The notes under the pieces are model-generated. The model saw only the letters and a program-made list of their open reading frames with translations. It did no database searches and had not been told where the DNA came from. The position numbers were made by a program, and so were the translations under genes. From Robiginitalea sediminis (GTDB lineage Bacteria; Bacteroidota; Bacteroidia; Flavobacteriales; Flavobacteriaceae): DNA of 64,000 nt. The stretch lies in the NCBI RefSeq assembly GCF_002198115.1, contig NZ_NGNR01000002.1, positions 124,001 to 188,000 of the forward strand, written 5' to 3'. Of this stretch, positions 11,601-20,800 are shown in pieces. How positions within the stretch are numbered: position 1 is the stretch's first letter; the number at the start of each line of letters is the position of its first letter.

Positions 11601-11844
11601 CAGCCCGAACCCTGCCGATACCGAGGTACAGGTAACCTTCGAAGAACCGGTGCGCCTGGTTTCCCTCCATGTCTTTGACACCTCCGGGAAACTGGTTAAA
11701 GTGGTCCAGGCCGGAGGGGATGAAAACCTGACCTCGTATCAGTTGCAGGTCATGGACCTCCCCATCGGGATTTATTACATCCGGGCCACCGATGCCTACG
11801 GCAATTCGTATCAGGAAGAAGTAGTGGTAAGCCGTTACCGGTAA
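2668..11844 (+). CDS. Giant secreted cohesin/PKD/malectin/CBM6/HYR/SprB-repeat protein with T9SS sorting domain
   Basis: This 3058-residue surface protein has a long N-region and a signal peptide ending near AMAQA (about residue 66). In order: a cohesin-like domain (about 67-205, with the STADAYLSFDPAILEV core), a PKD domain (about 208-295), a bacterial beta-repeat (about 300-374), malectin-like 1 (about 376-546), a putative Ig domain, two CBM6-like modules (about 750-890 and 1005-1137), malectin-like 2 (about 1234-1416), Ig-like domains, SprB-like repeats, several HYR domains (about 1790-2200) and about 2.5 copies of a C-terminal repeat unit. The last 85 residues (ASPNPADTEV, VFDTSGKLVKV, LPIGIYYI) form a type A T9SS sorting domain, so it should be exported and anchored at the cell surface. 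The sugar-binding modules point to glycan capture or adhesion; no hydrolase domain is visible. It is followed after 28 bases by the dockerin-bearing giant gene. Confidence 0.85.
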   Translation: MERFVLPILEATLRSFNALINGRKSNLTPLPEPVRPDSKPYRNWLPLAVLLVALSGVGSWQSAMAQADMSVTPATSTVNTGDTFSLTVEIAANGVTYSTADAYLSFDPAILEVQSVTAGGTELPIPLLSVSNNTLGTVQYSAGNFAAPTTADIDLVVIEFQAIAEGTTTVDFYDPDGADPIQSGVFLTGTNFVNSLTGASVTVGTANQNPVASFSITPNPAETNQVVSFDGTGSTDDGTIVSWEWDFDGDGNFDDTTSGANTTFSYTTATTYTVTLRVTDDGGLQGVSQQPITITSPSITTYTVNASAGPNGSISPSGAVSVDENDNITFTITPDPGFEIAELLVNGNPEPPTLSYEFVGVTQNSSISVTFQEIPPFQLCIASGSADLVAFGRNFVGDPATAPPTGLGFTRTNGTVFSNYSNAIAGTTPGSGEELLFQKEIYGGAPANPAFIYDIPVSNGFYQVDLYFAEVFHPSSGGRVFDVFLDGNLILDEYDLVDPIKDGLSSNQTAITRTYFVQVTDGSVSLQIGDATIDNGKLSGICVTEVSSANLHPLSAIGDFSVNAGEAAAVLLNINDPENDPLTVTLNGLPASLTYNTGNGQLEGTPLPGDAGVYTINVIVSDGTSAPVTEEFTLTINPPAGDDPPAIAAIADVFANEGDAISVPIAVTDDTNPAATIEIFDVSAGGTNPFTPTTTVTVGSLTDNGGGSYTFDWTPAPGEGKSYLAVVTANDGVNLPVTESFRINVAQQLPGTILARTFFNPDPWYGSSSPTSPYTVAIEDNANQNIGYINNGDFVDYLIHVPVAGTYDLELFAGKGVAGTTVITVSEETTSGFNPIGTLNVVQTGWQTYVPYTAQVTFANPGVQTLRLAFNGGANVRDFNFTTPLDVPPTIDPIANVEVSEGGTVNQVIQVNDDSNPNASIVIYDKSVFNTGGNTTPFTSGLEVPSSDYTFTENPVGSGTWTLNWVTAPGDGRAYLARITADDGANPPVTEEFLIDIAQPVPATVLARTFANPLPWYGGSPAAPFTVAIENTAAQNIGWIDTGEFVEYFIDVPAAGTYTVEMFAGNGSGAATTVTYLEESGTGFTPIGSVVAPATAWQSYSGYATDITFTSPGPQTLRLEFNGGVNIRDFVFTLVSDNATPVVVINSPADGIYATSDVSLSFTGTANDTEDGDLSAAISWSSNLDGALGVGASVNASLSVGTHIVTASATDLDVADPQTGESTIIVNVVESDPFCATPSFRVNAGGPAILSANGDFEEDQKASGPTNGTAQLGTPSPYLDLTPPALDQTFGSNAPLVSNTTGYPDYLFQTERYSEAANPDNMNWAFPTGNGVFEVKLLFNENWTGEINSPRVFDVLIEGDLALDDYRPSGPTGADVNVAKVETYTATVTDGVLNINFIQGTQNPSIKGIDICFVSDLNTAPVVAITAPTAGASVSRGQAITLEATANDTEDGDVSSSIQWTSDSDTQFTPAGSGGSTTGTFVTPGTQLLRATAADSETLQGFDEISVEVSAPAVTFVSPTSGSTLSSLTVNVEVSTTDVLFGNTEHFHFFINPPDPNTLDINTRVSTAPATAPWKLSDTEFVFDENSGALSANGQGNGIVEGENTLIVIVADQFHTEFTNPEARAEVTFDVCLVSITDVSLEDPSGCTTNDGSFQVTATGSNLEYSSNGGTDFFQNGGAFSGLSAGTYDIVVRSVDNPDCTATTQVVLNDPAGPMPVISGPLTYLQGTPGVTLDAGAGYTSYLWSTGETSQTIDVTAGTYFVTVTDSNGCTGTSVSVIVTEDPDTIAPSAVCKNIEIFLDENGVATLTAEDIDGGSTDNVAIASLVASTTSFDCSSLGPNQVMLTVTDVNNNTDFCMATVTVTDPVAPVVSCAANVIVTSSNGSPVIVTVPEPGILDNCDSGLTATAVRSDNASLTLSDPFPVGTTQITWSVTDASGNTGTCFQNVIVNFTASAANDIVSFTVGGQVGASDINAVSHTVAFTMPFGTDLSDLTPTIGVSPFASIDPDTGVPNDFTSPVQYTVTAQDNSQQIWEVTASLEADGENPVVTCPGDITVSNDTDQCGAVVTFSASATDNDGSAPSLSYSHAPGSFFEAGTTTVTVTATDLAGNTAQCTFNVTVNDGQAPDIVCPGDQTLTGDISGNLSMPDLTGLASAVDNCDASVVVTQSPVAGTAVSGITLVTLTAEDLSGNTATCSFNLTVELASEANLVIAPASMEVTLFEGQTADVFYTVDSDDASTLPTPAAMTLTDNASGVAPTWAATTSAANQDTPYEVIFNSAGLAPGTYTGVLEAGPVTGYTNASIPITLNVVAVPPLGVLEFVLVDADADVDLFTITEGMQIDVNTLPTANLNIRAEAGPLTESVVLQLSGPLTKSQTESVPPYALYGDASGNYNPQVFPLGTYNLNATAYSGNSGSGTAGATANVSFAFTDQDPACASFLALLESSTDPTTCSGTDGSATLSVSGATGAVSYDWSHDAGLNGPTATGLAAGAYSVTVTDQNGCVDVVAFTLTGPALPIVSLAPFANVVTTDAPFALTGGSPAGGTYSGTGVSGGFFDPSVGPGTFPITYTYTDGNGCSNSAVQSITVTAELDNSALIVLDATTDTELFALVDGMTIYKSDIGETPLGIIYNADLNPGGVQFNLSGPLTQNRFEGPAPHSLFGDKGVDIQGKPFPVGSYVLIADPNNGPTLTVNFTVADEDPLCAGFDASLASTSPATSCLVSNGSATIAVSGATGSVTYAWSHNGGLNSPTATGLAPGNYSVTATDANGCSDTLTFSLSGPPLPAVTLAPFASVLSTDAPFALSGGSPAGGTYSGTGVSGGVFDPSVGPGSFPITYTYTDGNGCTNSAVQTILVTAVGGSSPLIVLNANTDTELFRLFDGMVIDKASIGETPLGVIFDPAVTSGGVQFNLTGPINESRFESPAPRSLFGDIGTNILGKPFPVGNYTLVANPNIGPTITVNFSVVQSPATAKIAPVIPMTASPNPADTEVQVTFEEPVRLVSLHVFDTSGKLVKVVQAGGDENLTSYQLQVMDLPIGIYYIRATDAYGNSYQEEVVVSRYR
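2866..3282 (+). other. Cohesin-like domain coding segment
   Basis: About 139 residues directly after the signal peptide show the cohesin pattern: a V-N-T-G-D-T-F first strand, VEIAANGVTYSTADAYLSF, FDPAILEVQSV, and a final FVNSLTGASVTVG strand. It is the only cohesin-like domain I see in the window. Its placement at the mature N-terminus, far from the anchoring C-terminus, would present it away from the cell. Confidence 0.7.
9613..11568 (+). repeat. Tandem repeat of about 800 bases near the 3' end of the first giant gene
   Basis: The repeated unit encodes a module of about 105 residues (opening LIVLDATTDTELF), an SprB-like repeat (SGATGSVTYAWSHN type) and an Ig-like module (opening LAPFA). 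Unit A spans about 9613-10434, unit B 10441-11232, and a third copy has only the first module (about 11248-11568). Units A and B are very similar at base level in their second halves (compare 10240-10430 with 11037-11228), which suggests recent duplication or gene conversion. Confidence 0.75.
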
Positions 11845-11853
11845 CCCGGGTTA
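11834..11853. promoter_or_regulatory. Two overlapping 12-base palindromes between the giant genes
   Basis: GTTACCGGTAAC (11834-11845) overlaps the last codons and stop of the first giant gene. TAACCCGGGTTA (11842-11853) begins in the stop codon. Both are perfect, and they share TAAC, so only one could form a hairpin at a time. There is no T-tract, so a terminator is unlikely; an mRNA-processing or regulator-binding role is possible. Confidence 0.25.
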
Positions 11854-11872
11854 ATTCAATAAGAATACTAGC

Positions 11873-14800
11873 ATGAAAATGACCACCCCACAAATAACCA
11901 AAACCAGTATAGGAGCCGTGCGGTGTATCCGCACGGCCCTCCTGCTGGCTGTATGTTTCCTCCTGACCCTAAGCGGGCTGCAGGCACAATCATTCGGGCA
12001 AAGCCAGCTGAATTTCAACGGGAACGGCGGCGTCAGCCAGGGCACTTCCCTAATGTTCGGCCCGGACGGGCGCCTGTACGTCCTGCAGCTAAACGGGACC
12101 ATCGACATCTTCACCATCCAGCGCAATGGGCCGGACGACTATGTTGTGGTAGCCAGTGAGGAGCTGTTGCTGGTCAAGAATATCCCCAACCACAATGACG
12201 ATGGATCCTCCAATGCCGGGAACAACCGGGAGGCCACCGGGATTACCGTGGCCGGGACGGCGACCAACCCTGTCATTTATGCGACCTCCAGCGATTCGCG
12301 GGTGGGTGGCCCCAGCGGCGACCAGAACCTGGATACCAATTCCGGGGTGATAACCCGCATTACCTGGAACGGCAGCAGCTGGGAAGCGGTTGATATCGTA
12401 CGCGGCCTGCCGCGCTCCGAAGAAAACCATGCCACCAATGGGCTGGAGTTTGTTACGGTAGGGGGCACCGATTACCTCATCGTCGCTTCGGGAGGGCATA
12501 CCAACGCGGGAGCCCCGTCCGACAATTTTGCGTGGACCACCGAATATGCCCTTTCGGCGGCCATCCTCTCGGTGAACCTGACCATGCTGGAGTCCATGCC
12601 CATCCTCAACGATGGGGTACGGAACTACATTTATGACATCCCGACCCTGGACGACCCGGAACGGGCCAACGCAAATGGGATAACGGACCCGGACGCCCCG
12701 GGTTATGACGGGATAGATGTAGACGACCCCTGGGGAGGGAACGACGGTCTTAACCAGGCTATGATTGTTCCGGGGGGCCCGGTACAGATCTTCTCGCCCG
12801 GGTACCGGAACTCTTATGATCTGGTGGTTACCCAGGATGGGAAAGTCTACGCCACGGATAATGGGGCTAATGGCGGTTGGGGCGGCCTTCCCATAAATGA
12901 AGGTACCGCAAACGTGAACAACGACTACGACCCCTCGGAACCCGGCAGTTCTTCCGCCGTCGGTAATGAGCAGGTCAACAACCAGGATCACCTTACTCTG
13001 ATTACAACGGATATTCAGAGTTATACCTTCGGGAGTTTCTACGGCGGGCATCCCACCCCGGTGCGGGCGAACCCGGCAGGGGCAGGGCTTTTTACCAACC
13101 CGACTGCAAATGCAAACTCCGGTTCTGTGTTCCGGACACAGACCTATGACCCGGATGGGTCCACACCAGGCTCCACTACAAACCCGGCCATTGCGCTTCC
13201 GGCCAACTGGCCTCCGGTACCCGTGGCCCTGGCCAACCCCGACGAGGGGGACTGGAGGGGTCCGGGCATCAACAATCCGGACGGGCCCAACGACATCCTG
13301 GTGACCACCTGGGGGACCAATACCAATGGAATTGACGAATACACCGCATCCAACTTTGGTGGGGCCATGCAGGGCAACCTGTTGGCTGGTACCAATGGCG
13401 GCGTCCTGAGAAGGGTCGAGCTCGATGCCAGCGGCAACCTTCTGAATCTGACGAATAACTTCCTTTCCAACCTGGGCGGAAATGCGTTGGGGATTACCTG
13501 TAACAGCGATTCTGACCCTTTTCCGGGTACGATTTGGGTGGCACCCTTTAATGGTTCCATCGTGGTCCTGGAGCCCCAGGATTTCGTGATTTGCATCCTC
13601 CCGGGAGAGGCTGGGTACGATGCCAATGCCGACAATGACAGCGACGGGTACACCAACCAGGATGAGATCGACAATAAACTCGTGGGGCAGACCGACGAGC
13701 AGCTTATCTGCAATGGAGGGAACCAGCCTAACGATTTCGACAAAAGTGCCGGGGGGACCCTGGTTTCCGACCTGAATGACGCAGACGACGATGCAGACGG
13801 TATCCCGGATGCTGCAGATCCCATGCAGCTGGGCGACCCTACAGACAATGGCTCAGACGCCTTCAACCTGCCTGTACTCAACGACCTGTTTTCGGACAAC
13901 CAGCAGCTTAAAGGCTATTTTGGGCTTGGGTTTACGGGCCTGATGAACAATGGGGATACCGGGGCCAACTGGCTCAACTGGCTGGACCGCCGGGACGACC
14001 CGGCAGACCCCAACCCCAATGATATCCTGGGGGGGGCTACCGGTTCCATGACCATGCAGATGACAGCAGGGACAGCCCTTGGTTCCGCCAATTCCCAGGA
14101 AAAAGCGTTCCAATATGGCGTCAACGTCAGTACGGCCACCGGCGCTTTTACCGTGGAAGGCAGGCTGTTCAATTTTTCGGATAACCTCCAGCTCTACCAC
14201 CCGGATTCCCCAACAGGGGGTGAACTAGGTCTGTTTATCGGGGATGGAACCCAGAGTAACTACATCAAGATTGTCATTACCCAGGCCGGGATTACAGCCT
14301 TGCAGGAGCTCAATGATGTACCGCAAACCCCCATCTCTGTTACTGTGCCCACAGGAAGCCGTCCGGGGAACGAAGTATTCTTCTATTTTGTGGTCAACCC
14401 GGGCAGTGGGGATGTTACCCTTCAATACAAGTTTGATACAGGTCCTGTACAAACCCTGGGCACCCTTACAGCAGGGGGAGCGATCCTGTCCGCCATTCAG
14501 AATGCCTCTAACCCCCTCATGGTAGGGTTTATCGGCTCCTCCAACGCTGCAGGAGAGGAAGTGGAAGGTACCTGGGACTACCTGAATGTACAGGGCAGCC
14601 AGCCAACTATTGAGGCGGCAATCCCGGATATCAGCGTTCTTACAGGCGCTTCCCCGACCTCCCTTACACTGGCGGATTACTTTTCCGATGATGGTGGTGA
14701 TGGGAACCTGACCTATACCATAGAAAACAATAGCAACCCGTCCATAGGGGCGGTTATCAACGGGGGTGCTCTTAACCTGACTTTTCCCGGGGCACCGGCC

Positions 14801-17800
14801 ACCTCCCAGATCACGGTCCGGGCCACGGATACCCAGACCCTCTTTGTGGAACAGACCTTCACCGTGGAAGTCTCGGACGAGCCGGTTCCTATATTCCGGA
14901 TCCGGGCCAACGGGGCTACCCTTACAGCAACGGATGCCGGGAACCCGGACTGGATCGGGGTAACGGCCACCGGGGCCCAGGGAGGTACTGCCAACGGGAT
15001 TACCTGGAACGTAAACACCGGAAACCACTCCACCCATAACATCCCTGCGGTGGATGCTTCCGTACCGTCCTATGTACCCCTGGCGCTCTTTGCCAACGAG
15101 CGTTGGGATCCGGGAACAGCTCCGGAAATGGAATGGACCTTTGCCCTGGAAAATGGGGATTACCTGGTTCGCCTCTATATGGGGAATGGCTTTGCGGGAA
15201 CTTCTGCGGTAGGCCAGCGTGTCTTTGATATCTCCATTGAAGGTGCCCTGGTGCAGAATGACCTGGACCTGGTGCAGACCTTTGGACACCAGGTAGGTGG
15301 GATGCTGGAATACCCTGTAAACGTGGGTGATGGCACCCTGAATATCCTCTTTGAGCACGTTACGGAGAACCCCCTGGTAAACGGGATTGAAATCCTCTCC
15401 CTCAGCGGTGGCTTTACCCCGCCGGTGACGGTAGCCAATATTCCCAACCAGACCCATGTGGAAGGGGCGCTGATTAACCTAACCGTTGAGGCCAGTGGAG
15501 GGGATGCCAACGAAAATTTCAGTTTCGCCGCGACCGGGTTGCCACCAGGTATTGATATCGAACCCACCACGGGCCTGATCTTTGGCAATATTGCAGCGGG
15601 GGCCTTTGCCGGTAGTCCGTATGCAGTAACTGTTACGGTGAGCAAACCCGGAAGCACTCCGGTACAGGAGAACTTCTCCTGGGTGGTTCTGGACCCCTCC
15701 GTATCGGGCACTGTCCTGTACCGGGTGAACACCGGTGGGCCCTTAACGGCTTCCAATGATGCCAGCCCACAGGGCTGGGAAGAAGACCAGTCCGTGGCTA
15801 CGGCCAATGGAACGGCAGCTACGGGTGCGCCTTCCCCCTATGTCAATAGCGGTGCGGAGGACCTGACCTTTGGGGCAGCTCTTCCAGGAGCCTTTGTAAA
15901 TACAACAGGGTACCCGAATGCGCTCTTCCAGACCGAGCGTTACAACACCCTTCCCGCCCCGGATAACATGCAATGGGATTTTCCGGTGGCCAATGGCAGC
16001 TACACCGTAAACCTCATCTTTGCCGAGGTCTGGACCGGTGCCCAGACCGCTGGCGTGCGCGTTTTTGATGTTGCTATAGAAGGGGCGCTTGTCCTGGACG
16101 ATTTCGACCAAACGGCTGTCTACGGATGGGCTACCGCAGGGGTTGAGACTTTTAATGTGACCGTAACAGACGGCAACCTGGATATCGACTTTATACAGGG
16201 CATCCAGAACCCGAATATCAAAGCAATTGAGATCCTGGCGGCAGACCCGCCCCCAACTGATGCCTGGGCGGACCAGACCGATGACGAGAACTACACCGCC
16301 CGCCATGAGTGCTCCTTTGTTCAGGCAGGGGATAAGTTCTACCTCTTCGGTGGCCGGGAGAATTCTGCCACCCTGGATGTTTACAATTACCAGAGTAAAA
16401 CCTGGTCTCCCATAACCACGAGTTCCGCTCCCCAGGCCTTTAACCACTTCCAGGCGGTGGAGTATAATGGCCTGATCTGGGTGATCGGCGCCTTCAAGAA
16501 CAATGCCTTCCCCAATGAGGTCCCCGCGGATTACGTCTGGGCCTACAACCCCGCCCAGGACGAGTGGATCCAGGGGCCGGAGATCCCGGCGGCCCGGAAA
16601 CGCGGTTCGGCCGGTTTGGTGGTGTACAACGACAAGTTCTATATCATTGCCGGGAACAATGACGGGCACGATGGCGGGTACGGTACCTGGTTCGACGAGT
16701 TCGACCCGGCTACCGGTACCTGGACCACCCTCCCGGATACCCCAAGGGCCAGGGACCACTTCCACGCCGGGGTTATCGGTGATAAACTTTACGTAGCCGG
16801 CGGGCGTCTTTCGGGAGGCCCAGGAGGGACCTTCCAGCCGCTGATTGCCGAGGTGGATGTATTCGACTTCACCACCGGTACCTGGTCTACCCTCCCGGCA
16901 GGGCAGAACCTGCCCACGCCAAGGGCTGCTGCGGCTACTGCCGTCTTCCAGAATGAGCTCTATGTCATTGGGGGGGAGATCGAGGACGACCTCGGCGGAA
17001 ACCCTGTAGACGATGCTGTAAAGACTACCGAATCCTATAATCCGTCAAACGGGACATGGACCACCCGGGCAGACCTGATTACCGAACGCCATGGGACCCA
17101 GGCCATCGTATCCGGCAGCGGCATCCACGTAACAGCAGGTTCTAATAGCCTTGGCGGCGGGGGCACCATGAAGAACATGGAGGTTTACGGGACCGACAAC
17201 CCCAGCGGAACCCCCATCACGGCGGGTCAGCTGGGCGTGGCCGCTTCCCAGGTAGTACCCGCGGGAGCAACCGCCTCCCTGACCCTGACCCATACCGGGG
17301 GCAACGCGGCGATTATCCTCACCGGGGCCTCTCTCTCCGGTCCCAACAGCGGGAACTTCCAGGTCCTGACCGACCTGGGCTTCCGCATGATCCCGCCCGG
17401 GGGCAGCCTGCAAGTGAGTTTGAGCCATACCGGTGCAGCCGAAGGCGAAACAGCAACCCTGACGTTTAACTACGACGGGGGCAGTACTTCCCCGGTGGCT
17501 TTGAGTTCGGGAGCGGCTTCTGCCACCGTGCTCTACCGGGTCAATACTGGCGGCCCTTTAACGGCAGCCACGGATACCCCAAACCCGGACTGGGAGCAGG
17601 ATGAAGGTAATTTTGGAGCTGCCACCAACTCCCCGTATTTATCGGGTGCGAGCTCAACTACCGGGACTTTCGACCAGACTTCGGCAAGCGCGTACCAGGG
17701 GCCTATTGTAATGACGGACCCTTCGTTGCCGGCAGGGACGCCGAGTACCCTCTTCCAGACCGAGCGATTCGATGCCCTGGAAACCCCTGAAATGAACTGG

Positions 17801-20800
17801 GCTTTCCCGGTTGCAGCGGGGACCACCGTTGAGGTGCGGCTCTATTTTGCCGAGCTCTTCAACGGGATCACCGCGGCCGGGCAGCGGGTATTTGATGTTT
17901 CTGTTGAGGGAGCGATACCCCCGGTCTTCGACGATATAGACCCCTTTGCCCGAAACGGGGCCCTGGGCGCCTTTATGCTGAGCCATACCGTTACCGTAAC
18001 CGACGGGACCCTGAACCTGGAGTTTCTCCACGGGGTCGAAAACCCGAGCGTCAAGGCTATTGAAATCCTCGATGCCGGTGGGTTTACAGGCAATACGCCG
18101 CCCGTGGTGACTAATCCCGGCCCACAGCAGGGCGTAGACGGCGATGTGGTTAGCCTGCAGGTCCTGGCCAGTGACACGGACCCTTGCGACGGGTTGACCT
18201 ACAGTGCCACGGGGCTGCCCCCCAACCTGTTCATAGACCCGGCTACCGGCCTGATTACCGGAACCTTGCAAGAAGGCTCCGGATCCGGGGTGGCGGGTGC
18301 CTACATCGAAAGCGGCGGGATCGTGATGATCGAGGCCGAAAATGATTTCGTAGATACACCCGGTGGTTGGAACCTCTTCAGCGAAAGCGGGGTCGATTAT
18401 CTGGTCGCCAGTACGAACCACTTTGGTGATACCAACGGTCAGACGGTGAATTACCCCATCCAGATCAATACCCCGGGGGTATACCGGTTACACATGAAAT
18501 CTGCCATTACGGGGACAGTATTCTCTGAGGAGAACGATACCTGGTTCCGGATTGTCAACACCCCTGAAGTACACTTCTTTACTGTCCTGAAAAACGCCAA
18601 TGCCCTTACGGGTACGGCAGAGTTCGAAGGGATTCTGGCGGGTAACCCAACCACCAAGGAAGTGTTCTGGCCCGCAGGAAATGCCATGGGCCGTCCGGAT
18701 CACGGAAATGAAAACCCCGGTGTAAATGGCTTTTTTAAAGTCTACCGTAGTGGTTCCGGTGGCAACAAATGGAGCACGGTCACTATTGATAATAGCGCCG
18801 GATCGGCAGTATATGCTTATTTCCCGAACCCGGGGAATTTCACGATCTCCATTTCCGAGCGTTCGGCAGGACACCGCCTGGACCGGTTTGCCCTCGTGCA
18901 TATCGACGATGTGGCCACAGACGTGCCTTTTTCCATCCTCAACGCTACCCCGCAGTCGCAACAGGCCGTTGGGGGTACCCCAGGGGCTTCCGCCAATAGC
19001 CCGTACAATGTAACGGTGACCGCCACCGACGGTTGCGACCCGGCCCTGAGCTCCCAGGTGAACTTTAACTGGAATGTCACGGCCGAACCCGTGGGCAACC
19101 CGGAAGCTCTGGTACAGGTTAACGCCGGTGCAGGCATAGGAGCTTCCACCTTCGGGAACAACAGTTTCCTGATCTCCAATACAGGCGACGACCAGATCAC
19201 CAACGTCACCATCACCACCAATACTGGGTATATGATGGATGTGGTCTTCGATCCCGTGGGTACGGCTGGGGATAATGCCGCCAAATGCCTTACCGAGGGC
19301 ACAGCCTCCGTAGGGGATGTGGGGATAACCGTCCCGGCCGATGGCGGAACGGACGCAGCGGACTGCGTCAGCGTCTTTGCCCTCCCGCACAATGGCGTGA
19401 ACAACGAAGAAGGCTACGACCAGCTGGTGCTGGACTTCACCAACTTCGACCCGGGTGAGGCCTTCGCCTTTGGCGTGGATATGGACCCGACCACCATTAA
19501 AGGGGATCTGAGTTCCGGCGATGCCGGTTCCATCTCTGGCTTCGAACTGATCGGGGCCACCGTGAGTATTACCTTCGGCAGCGGGGTTACCTATACAGCC
19601 AGCCTATACGACGAGGGATCGCTTGGCGGTTCCGACGTCCTGGTCAACCAGACGTCCCAGAACCTGCAGGCTCCCGCCATTGCCGTGGACGGCAATGCTT
19701 TGTCCCGGGTGGTGACCGACCCCAACCAGGTGGTAACCATTACGGGTGTGCCCAACAGCCAGGTGAGCCTGCTCCGGATAGATGGCCGGCTCTATATTGA
19801 CCCGGGCAACCCGGGTGTCGGGTACGACATCGACCTTTTTGAAGCGAACGAGGCCATGGCCAAGCAATTGTACACGGCCCAGCTGGACGGATCCGGGGTG
19901 GCCCAGATTCCTGTGGTCCTGACCCAGACGGCCGGGGCTTCCGGAACGCCGAATGGCGGGCTGAACCACTTTGTGGCTGTCACCACCGCTCCAACAGGGG
20001 AGAACAGCACGGCTTCCAATATCATCGTTCTGGAATACGACCCGGATGCGGTATTCGGGCCTTCCGCCCTGGTGGAAGTTACCCCGGATGCCAGCCTGGA
20101 TGCCAGTACCTTTGCCGGTAACAGCTTCCAGATCACCAATACCTCCACCGGAGGCCTGCAGATCACCTCGGTGAGCATAGACCTGAGTACCGGGATCCTT
20201 CCGGATATGGTCTTCGACCCGACCGGGGCAGGAGGGGACGCCACCGCCAGCTGCCTCACCCCGAATACTGGGGCAGCAGCCACGGGCTTTGTGGCACCAA
20301 CCGACCCCTGTGCGGACCCCTTCAGCCAGCCACGCAACGGTGGGTTTGATGTCCTAACTGTGAACTTTACCGGGTTCGACCCCGGGGAAAGCTTCCAGTT
20401 TACCACGGATGTGGACCCCAACAGCATTCAAGGGGTCGCGGGAGCAGGCGCTGCCGGTGCCGTATCCGGGTATGAACTCATCGGGGCCACCGTTACCATT
20501 AGCTACAGCGATGGCTCCACCCTGACCGGCAGCCTGTACGAGGATGGAAGCCTCGGCGGCTCGCAGGTCCTGGCCGAAACCCTGCCCACGGCGCCTACCA
20601 TAAGCGTCCTGGGCGTGGGCACCGGCCCGGCCACGGTGAGCGACCCCAACCAGACGGTACAAGTCACCGGAACCCCAGGGGATTATGTGTCCCTCCTGCT
20701 CATGGATTCCAGGCTGTATATCGCCTCCGGCGACCCGCCTTTCAACGTGGGGGACCCCACCTATTACGCCAACGAGGCTATGAGTGGCAAGGCCCTCTTT

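Noticed and set aside
14225-15457. Minus-strand frame of 410 codons inside the second giant gene
   Set aside because: It is antisense to a malectin-like domain, with a composition-driven translation and no start context.
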